Origin: Desulfobacterales bacterium
Lineage (GTDB): Bacteria > Desulfobacterota > Syntrophobacteria > B119-G9
Length of the DNA stretch: 10,670 nucleotides
NCBI GenBank assembly: GCA_026992215.1
Contig: JALXAI010000542.1
Coordinates: 1-10,670 of the forward strand
Direction: 5' to 3'
The position numbers and the translations under genes are program-made. How positions within the stretch are numbered: the stretch's first letter is position 1; each line of letters opens with the position of its first letter. Under the pieces are notes generated by a model. That model had not been told where the DNA came from, did no database searches, and was given only the letters and a program-made list of their open reading frames with translations. Positions 6,338 through 10,670 of the stretch are shown here, piece by piece.

Positions 6338-7846
6338 TCAGGTTTTGTTCTTGTAATCTCTAACAGGCAAAGTAATAATGAAAGTGGTGCCTTCCCCAAC
6401 CTTGCTTTCCACTTCGATGTTGCCTCCGTGGTCCTGTATTATGCCGTAACTGACTGACAGTCCGAGACCCGTTCCTTTACCCGTTGGCTTCGTGGTAAAA
6501 AACGGATCAAAGATATGTGGCAAATTATCACGTAAAATTCCACAACCGGTATCCGTAAACGTGATGATAACAGTATTGTCTTTGGCGTCAAGGTCAGATT
6601 TTATCCTGATCCGCCCGGTACCATTAATGGCGTCCTTGGCATTCATCAGGATGTTCATGAAAACCTGTTTTATCTTTTCCGGGTCAATGGTCATCTCCGG
6701 GAGTCCTTCACTCAAATCGGCCGCTATTTCAATCCCGTTCATCTCAAACTGGTGTTCCATTACCTTCAATACGTCCCTTAGCAATTCGTTTATGTTGCTT
6801 TCAATTTTTTTCGTCTCGGTGCTTCTGGCAAAGTTTAAAAGATCTTCAACGATAGCCTTGCAATTTCGTACATGTTTTTCAATAATTTTCAAGTCCGAAT
6901 ACCGCTGGGTTTCCGGTTTTTCGTATCTTAGCAAAAGCTGGGTGTATCCAAGGATCATTCCAAGGGGATTGTTGATTTCGTGTGCAAGGCCAGCGGACAA
7001 TTTCCCGAGAGACGCCAGCTTGTCGGCTCTCAACATGTGTTTTTCAATTTCCTTCCTGTGAGTAATGTCCTTGATTACACCCTGCAACGTTTCCGGGTCG
7101 TCTTCCTGTCCCGGCTGGATGGTGCAACTGAATAAAACCGTTTTTGTTAATTTGTCACCTGATACGACCTTTGTTTCGTAATCGGTAATCATACCCTTTG
7201 CGTGCAGTTCATCAAAGACGTAGTAAAAATCTTTCTCGTTTGCAAAAATATCCCTGAGATTGAACTTGCCGATAACCTCGGATTTGTCATTTAACCCGAG
7301 CAATTCCAGCCCCGACTTGTTAATGTCCAGAAAATTTCCCGAGTTATCTGCCACGAAAAGCATATCGTTCGATCCTTCGAAAATCCTTCTGTACTTGGTC
7401 TCGGAGGCCTGAAGTTCGGCAGTTCTTGCAGATACCAGGTCCTCAAGGTGACGGTTCAGCCAAACGAGCTTTTCGCTGAACTTCTGGATCTTTTGCTTGT
7501 CTTTGACGATCTGGAAATAGATGTTCTGCACCCGCTGAAAAAAAAGGGTTATCGAAGCTACCAGGACGAACATGATGCTGTTCATGGCACCACTGTAAGG
7601 GCGCAGATCAAGCCATATCGATTTCTTGCCACTGATGATCAAGAGGTGTTTCAATATGTGGCCGACTGACCTGGATATGGAAAATGCAAACAGGGCAAGT
7701 GACAGCCACAGCAAATACGTCCATATTACGTTGGTGGGATCCTCCTTCTTTTTTTTCTTAACCAGCGTCACACATAAGAACGATATTACGATCATGGCGG
7801 CTGAACCGATAAGGTCTATAATATAGATGGGGTAAAATGGTAGCAT
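6338..7846 (-). CDS. Membrane PAS-domain sensor histidine kinase (NtrB-type catalytic core)
   Basis: A 502-residue kinase, likely partner of the NtrC-type regulator immediately downstream. Three hydrophobic helices at about residues 8-29, 41-60 and 88-104 leave no sizeable periplasmic domain, so sensing is probably within the membrane or cytoplasmic. The second region carries His63 and His67. A helical, coiled-coil-like linker (104-148) leads into a PAS domain (about 150-262). The DHp segment has the H-box GLAHEINNPLG with phospho-His289. The HATPase domain has the N-box around MNILMNAKDA (397-406), DTGCGI (432-437), DPFFTT and GTGLGLS (458-464). All catalytic boxes look intact. The ribosome site before the ATG is poor, and the gene starts 11 bases after the His-rich membrane protein, so coupling is likely. 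The ligand is unknown; the membrane histidines make haem, metal or quinone sensing conceivable (inference). Confidence 0.95.
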   Translation of the reverse strand: MLPFYPIYIIDLIGSAAMIVISFLCVTLVKKKKKEDPTNVIWTYLLWLSLALFAFSISRSVGHILKHLLIISGKKSIWLDLRPYSGAMNSIMFVLVASITLFFQRVQNIYFQIVKDKQKIQKFSEKLVWLNRHLEDLVSARTAELQASETKYRRIFEGSNDMLFVADNSGNFLDINKSGLELLGLNDKSEVIGKFNLRDIFANEKDFYYVFDELHAKGMITDYETKVVSGDKLTKTVLFSCTIQPGQEDDPETLQGVIKDITHRKEIEKHMLRADKLASLGKLSAGLAHEINNPLGMILGYTQLLLRYEKPETQRYSDLKIIEKHVRNCKAIVEDLLNFARSTETKKIESNINELLRDVLKVMEHQFEMNGIEIAADLSEGLPEMTIDPEKIKQVFMNILMNAKDAINGTGRIRIKSDLDAKDNTVIITFTDTGCGILRDNLPHIFDPFFTTKPTGKGTGLGLSVSYGIIQDHGGNIEVESKVGEGTTFIITLPVRDYKNKT

Positions 7847-7857
7847 AGTAAAAACCG

Positions 7858-8409
7858 CTAAAAATGCACTTCTTTATTTTTGAATCCCGAAAGACTATGG
7901 TCTTTGTTATTAATGACCATGGGATGCCCGTCTTCGTGCAGGCGTCTTATACCGAGGTATAGAAGAAATATCGCGGGTACGCATAGCAAATGATCCATCT
8001 TGCCGACGTAATAAACAATAAGCTCCGGATGGTCCTTAATTACGAGCATCCTGGACCAGTTAGCCTGGTTGCCTATAAACACGGAAGCGTCGAGATGGTC
8101 GTCGATCCAGTGAACAAGCATGGCATCAATATTCCACAGGGCGAACAGGATGCCGGAATACTGTATGAGTCTCCAACCCTTTTGTTCAACAAACCTGTTT
8201 TTTCTGAGCCAGTAGACAAGGAAAATCATGCTGGTCATAAAGAAAATATGTGCCATCTGGTGTGCAAAAAGACCCTCGGGCCTGTCATGGATCTGTGTAG
8301 CCCACGAAACGTGGGGCAGGGCGAGAATTACCCAGGTGATAATAATCAGGGTTAAAGTCGGGAATATAATGTTCTTGTGTTTCCTGGCGGTTAGCTTTAC
8401 GGTGGCCAT
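7858..8409 (-). CDS. Histidine-rich four-helix membrane protein of unknown function
   Basis: I do not recognise a named family for this 183-residue protein. Hydrophobic segments lie at about residues 14-31, 51-67, 83-100 and 138-156; the first could instead be a cleaved signal peptide. Histidines cluster at the edges of the helices: His41, His50 and His54 (HQMAH), His100, His105, His127 and His140, with acidic residues in WIDDH and KMDH. This spacing could ligate haem or a metal but does not match a family I can name. It lies two bases after the DUF362 Fe-S protein and eleven before the histidine kinase, so it is almost certainly cotranscribed with both. It may act as a membrane partner of the Fe-S protein or an accessory sensor for the kinase; both are inference. 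The soluble C-terminal tail (157-183) is short, polar and contains more histidines. Confidence 0.82.
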   Translation of the reverse strand: MATVKLTARKHKNIIFPTLTLIIITWVILALPHVSWATQIHDRPEGLFAHQMAHIFFMTSMIFLVYWLRKNRFVEQKGWRLIQYSGILFALWNIDAMLVHWIDDHLDASVFIGNQANWSRMLVIKDHPELIVYYVGKMDHLLCVPAIFLLYLGIRRLHEDGHPMVINNKDHSLSGFKNKEVHF

Positions 8410-8411
8410 GG

Positions 8412-9527
8412 TTACTTAATCCTGATCAGGTTATATTTTCTGCTCCCGAGTTCCAGTTTTTCGGCGTATTCAAGCTGCACTTCCGGGTCGATTTTGGGGT
8501 AAAGAGCTCTGAACTTGTTGGCCCCTGGTTCATGGGCCTTTTTTAGCCTCGAATCAACCCTTCCCTGTTGCTGGTTGACCAGGTCGTATGCAGCTTGATC
8601 TATTGCAACCGGGTCATTGCTTGCCAGTATACCCACATCGTTTACAAAGGGAACATCGCTATAGTGGTAGCAGTCGCATTCCGGGGTGATATTGGTGACG
8701 AAGTTGACGAAGAGGGAACGATCTTTTTTCCCCTTTAAAACTCCCACGGTATATTCAACCATTTTTCTCTGGAATTTAACACCGTCGGTGTCCCACCTTA
8801 TCTCGAGGGCATTTTGAGGGCATACTACCAGGCAGCTTCCGCAACCAATGCAAAGATCATCAAAAGTGGCGGCTTTTCCGTCTTCATCGGATACCCGTAT
8901 TGCGTCTGCAGGGCAGTGTATAGAACAGGTACCACATCCTATGCATTTCTTTTTGTTAACTTTTGGAGAAACTTCGCTGTGCTGTGCCATCTTGCCCCTT
9001 CTTGAAGCACAACCCATCCCAAGATTCTTTATGGTACCCCCGAAACCGGATAGTTCGTGCGCCTTGAAGTGGGCGAGGCTGACAAGTGCATCCGCATTTA
9101 CAATTTCGGTTCCAAGGTAAACCTTATCGTATATTTCCTGGTTTATTTCTATCGCTTCTTCAGATGCTCCCCTGAGTCCATCGGCGATCAGTACCGGAGC
9201 GCCGACAACGCTGAAGTCAAACCCGTTTTCTATGGCTGTTACAAGGTGATCCACGGAGTTTGACCTGCTCCCCACGTAGAGCGTGTTTGCGTCGGTGAGA
9301 AAGGGTTTCAGTTTCCATGACCTTATCGTGTCCACTACTTTCCTCACGTAAATGGGGTGTATATATGAAGTATTTCCCTTTTCTCCGAAGTGAATTTTTA
9401 CGGCGACCAGGCTCTTTTTGGGAAGAGTTGCTTCCCACTTGACTTTTTCTATTAAATCACCGATTTTCTGAAGCGTTGTGCGCTTTATGGACGCCCTCAT
9501 ATCGATGAAGAACACATCTGATCCCAT
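8412..9527 (-). CDS. DUF362-family protein with two 4Fe-4S ferredoxin motifs
   Basis: A 371-residue, apparently cytosolic protein with no signal peptide or membrane segment. A DUF362 domain fills most of the chain and is interrupted at about residues 190-242 by a bacterial-ferredoxin-like double cluster: CIGCGTCSIHC (Cys195, 198, 201, 205) and CIGCGSCLVVC (Cys226, 229, 232, 236), each closed by a downstream proline as in 2[4Fe-4S] ferredoxins. DUF362 hallmarks include VAVKIHFGEKGN (41-52), SLAHFKAHELSGFGGTIKNLG and GCASRRGKMAQH (172-183), and the LASNDPVAIDQAAYDL stretch (301-316). Cys173, Cys284 and Cys286 are further possible ligands. The family is common in anaerobes, but its reaction is not settled; electron transfer or Fe-S-dependent chemistry is inferred. 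The start is fixed by AGAAGGAG five bases upstream (9533-9538). It follows the antiporter gene by 24 bases. Confidence 0.93.
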   Translation of the reverse strand: MGSDVFFIDMRASIKRTTLQKIGDLIEKVKWEATLPKKSLVAVKIHFGEKGNTSYIHPIYVRKVVDTIRSWKLKPFLTDANTLYVGSRSNSVDHLVTAIENGFDFSVVGAPVLIADGLRGASEEAIEINQEIYDKVYLGTEIVNADALVSLAHFKAHELSGFGGTIKNLGMGCASRRGKMAQHSEVSPKVNKKKCIGCGTCSIHCPADAIRVSDEDGKAATFDDLCIGCGSCLVVCPQNALEIRWDTDGVKFQRKMVEYTVGVLKGKKDRSLFVNFVTNITPECDCYHYSDVPFVNDVGILASNDPVAIDQAAYDLVNQQQGRVDSRLKKAHEPGANKFRALYPKIDPEVQLEYAEKLELGSRKYNLIRIK

Positions 9528-9532
9528 GGCTT

Positions 9533-9538
9533 CTCCTT
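9533..9538 (-). promoter_or_regulatory. Shine-Dalgarno of the DUF362 gene
   Basis: On the minus strand AAGGAG lies five bases before ATG at 9527, in the short gap after the antiporter stop. It confirms the start and suggests the strongest translation initiation in this part of the operon. Confidence 0.75.
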
Positions 9539-9551
9539 CTTTTCGCAGGGT

Positions 9552-10490
9552 TTAGTGTTTCATTCCGTATAACCAGCCAATGTATATAATATAAAGTATG
9601 AGAAATGCTCCTCCTTCCCATCGCCCTATTTGCCTTTTTGTAAGCGCAAACGGGATTAACAAAAGGGCAAAACCGAGCATAACAGGCAAACCAATGGTTA
9701 TGAGATTACTCGATATCGTAATAGGACAAATTGTAGCCGTGGCTCCGCCCACGAGCAGTATGTTAAAAATGTTGCTCCCTATCACGTTGCCCAGCGCTAT
9801 CGATGGCTCTTTTTTCCATGTGGCCATGAGCGATGCGGAAAGCTCCGGTAACGAGGTTCCGAAAGCAACGAGGGATAAGCTGATAATTGCTTCGCTTATC
9901 CCGAGGATTCTTGCTATGTTTACTGCTCCCTTTAAAAATAATTCCGCTCCCAGAACCAGCCCGATGCCTCCGATTATTATATAAAGGACCAGCCTGAAAG
10001 TGGAGTCCTCGATTTCAGTTTTCTCCGTTTCAGGGTTCAGTGCATTGCGCGCGCAGTAGTATAAGAAAATAGCAAAACACGACAGCAGAATAAAGCCCAT
10101 CCACCTCGTTATCCTGAGGTTGAAAGCGAAGGTATAGATGATGAGGCTCGACACGATCATGAACGGGATCTCGTACTTGACGGTTCCCCGGTCAACCTCA
10201 ATGGGTTTTATGATGGCGGTAATACCAAGTATCAACCCGATGTTACATATATTGCTTCCCACGATATTCCCGAAGGCGATGTCACCCTTGCCGTGAGCGG
10301 CACTTACAAGAGTTGCTGCCAGTTCCGGGGCAGAAGTCCCGAAAGCTACCAGCGTCAGCCCGATTATCATGGACGACACCCCGAATTTTCTGGCTATTGC
10401 CGCGCTTCCCGCAACAAGCCAGTCAGCCCCCTTGGTCAACAATAAAATCCCGGCAGCTACAAGAAAAACGCTGTAGAGAACAATACCCAT
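9552..10490 (-). CDS. Calcium/sodium antiporter, CaCA superfamily (YrbG type)
   Basis: An inner-membrane cation exchanger of 312 residues, the usual size for prokaryotic NCX-type proteins with ten helices. The inverted duplication is plain. Repeat 1 has LVAFGTSAPELAAT (47-60) and GNIVGSNICNIG (74-85); repeat 2 has LVAFGTSLPELSAS (207-220) and GNVIGSNIFNIL (234-245). Glu56 and Glu216, with Thr52/Ser53 and Thr212/Ser213, correspond to the ion-coordinating residues of NCX_Mj. Asn83 and Asn243 occupy the paired fourth-ligand positions, where NCX_Mj has Asn in repeat 1 and Asp in repeat 2, so ion preference could differ. The chosen ATG has a GAGG ten bases upstream and starts at the normal first helix (residues 3-18). 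It is the first gene of the seven-gene run, after a promoter-like element. Family certainty is high; calcium as the true substrate is inferred. Confidence 0.96.
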   Translation of the reverse strand: MGIVLYSVFLVAAGILLLTKGADWLVAGSAAIARKFGVSSMIIGLTLVAFGTSAPELAATLVSAAHGKGDIAFGNIVGSNICNIGLILGITAIIKPIEVDRGTVKYEIPFMIVSSLIIYTFAFNLRITRWMGFILLSCFAIFLYYCARNALNPETEKTEIEDSTFRLVLYIIIGGIGLVLGAELFLKGAVNIARILGISEAIISLSLVAFGTSLPELSASLMATWKKEPSIALGNVIGSNIFNILLVGGATATICPITISSNLITIGLPVMLGFALLLIPFALTKRQIGRWEGGAFLILYIIYIGWLYGMKH

Positions 10491-10570
10491 GCCGATAAAT
10501 CCTCGTTGGAGGCAATATGTATAATAGTGGTGCGCATGATTTCAACTGTTCGATTTCATGAAAAGCTTTT

Positions 10571-10586
10571 GTTCCGTTTCGGGAAC
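10571..10586. repeat. Short inverted repeat in the antiporter leader
   Basis: GTTCC and GGAAC arms flank a six-base loop, next to the palindrome AAAAGCTTTT at 10561-10570. It lies between the putative promoter and the antiporter gene, within the predicted leader. It could be a regulator site or an RNA hairpin, but a five-base arm is weak evidence. Confidence 0.3.
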
Positions 10587-10594
10587 TTCCGTGA

Positions 10595-10624
10595 ATTATA
10601 CAGGCAACCCGGAAACCAAGTAAA
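10595..10624 (-). promoter_or_regulatory. Putative sigma-70-like promoter of the seven-gene operon
   Basis: On the minus strand TTTACT (10619-10624, four of six matches to TTGACA) is followed after 18 bases by TATAAT (10595-10600), a perfect -10. Transcription would begin near 10588, giving a leader of about 100 bases before the antiporter ATG. The rest of 10491-10670 contains no gene I can support. Confidence 0.5.
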
Positions 10625-10670
10625 GGCATAGTGTTAAGAAATTTGATAAAACTTGACCATGCGGCACTAA

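Noticed and set aside
6492..7061. Plus-strand open frame of 189 codons opposite the histidine kinase
   Set aside because: It lies entirely antisense to the kinase's catalytic domains, which are intact; the Ser/Phe/Ile-rich translation is typical of reverse-strand reading.
10561..10586. AAAAGCTTTT palindrome plus GTTCC/GGAAC repeat as a terminator of a gene outside the window
   Set aside because: On neither strand is the GC stem followed by a proper T-run, and it lies downstream of the promoter-like element, so a terminator role is not supported.
10423..10629. Minus-strand open frame of 68 codons overlapping the antiporter start
   Set aside because: It overlaps the well-supported N-terminus of the antiporter in another frame and contains no recognisable motif.

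Overview
All nine complete genes and one edge-truncated gene lie on the minus strand, so transcription runs from right to left. The set includes a sigma-54-type NtrC regulator, a PAS histidine kinase, a DUF362 double-cluster ferredoxin-like protein and a LysM lytic transglycosylase with an N-terminal membrane segment. Together with moderate GC and strong AGGAGG-type ribosome sites, this suggests a Gram-negative, probably anaerobic bacterium of the Desulfobacterota (former Deltaproteobacteria) type. That assignment rests on gene content and my memory of the families, not on a search.

Right part (about 10670 to 3480). A promoter-like element near 10595-10624 precedes a run of seven tightly packed genes. 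In order of transcription they are a YrbG-type Ca2+/Na+ antiporter, a DUF362 protein with two 4Fe-4S motifs, a histidine-rich four-helix membrane protein, a membrane-bound PAS histidine kinase, an NtrC-family response regulator, a NifS/IscS-like cysteine desulfurase and a 97-residue membrane protein of unknown function. The gaps are 24, 2, 11, 21, 8 and 2 bases, so this is very likely one operon. The kinase and regulator should form a cognate phosphorelay. The Fe-S protein, the desulfurase and the His-rich membrane proteins give the cluster a redox or Fe-S/metal flavour. What it senses and controls cannot be read from the sequence.

Middle gap (3307-3479). This holds a weak terminator-like hairpin, a clear sigma-70-like promoter (TTGCTC, 18 bases, TATAAT) and a strong Shine-Dalgarno for the next unit.

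Left part (about 3306 to 1). This is a second co-directional unit of nucleoside diphosphate kinase (ndk), a MltD-like lytic transglycosylase with a LysM domain (4-base ATGA overlap with ndk), and a divergent ribokinase/PfkB-fold kinase that runs off the left edge.

No RNA genes, mobile elements, CRISPR arrays or phage genes were recognised. The most unusual points are the GAFTHA variant of the sigma-54 contact loop, the paired membrane histidines shared by the small membrane protein and its neighbouring kinase, the CHSGG desulfurase loop, and the long, atypical PfkB-like kinase.
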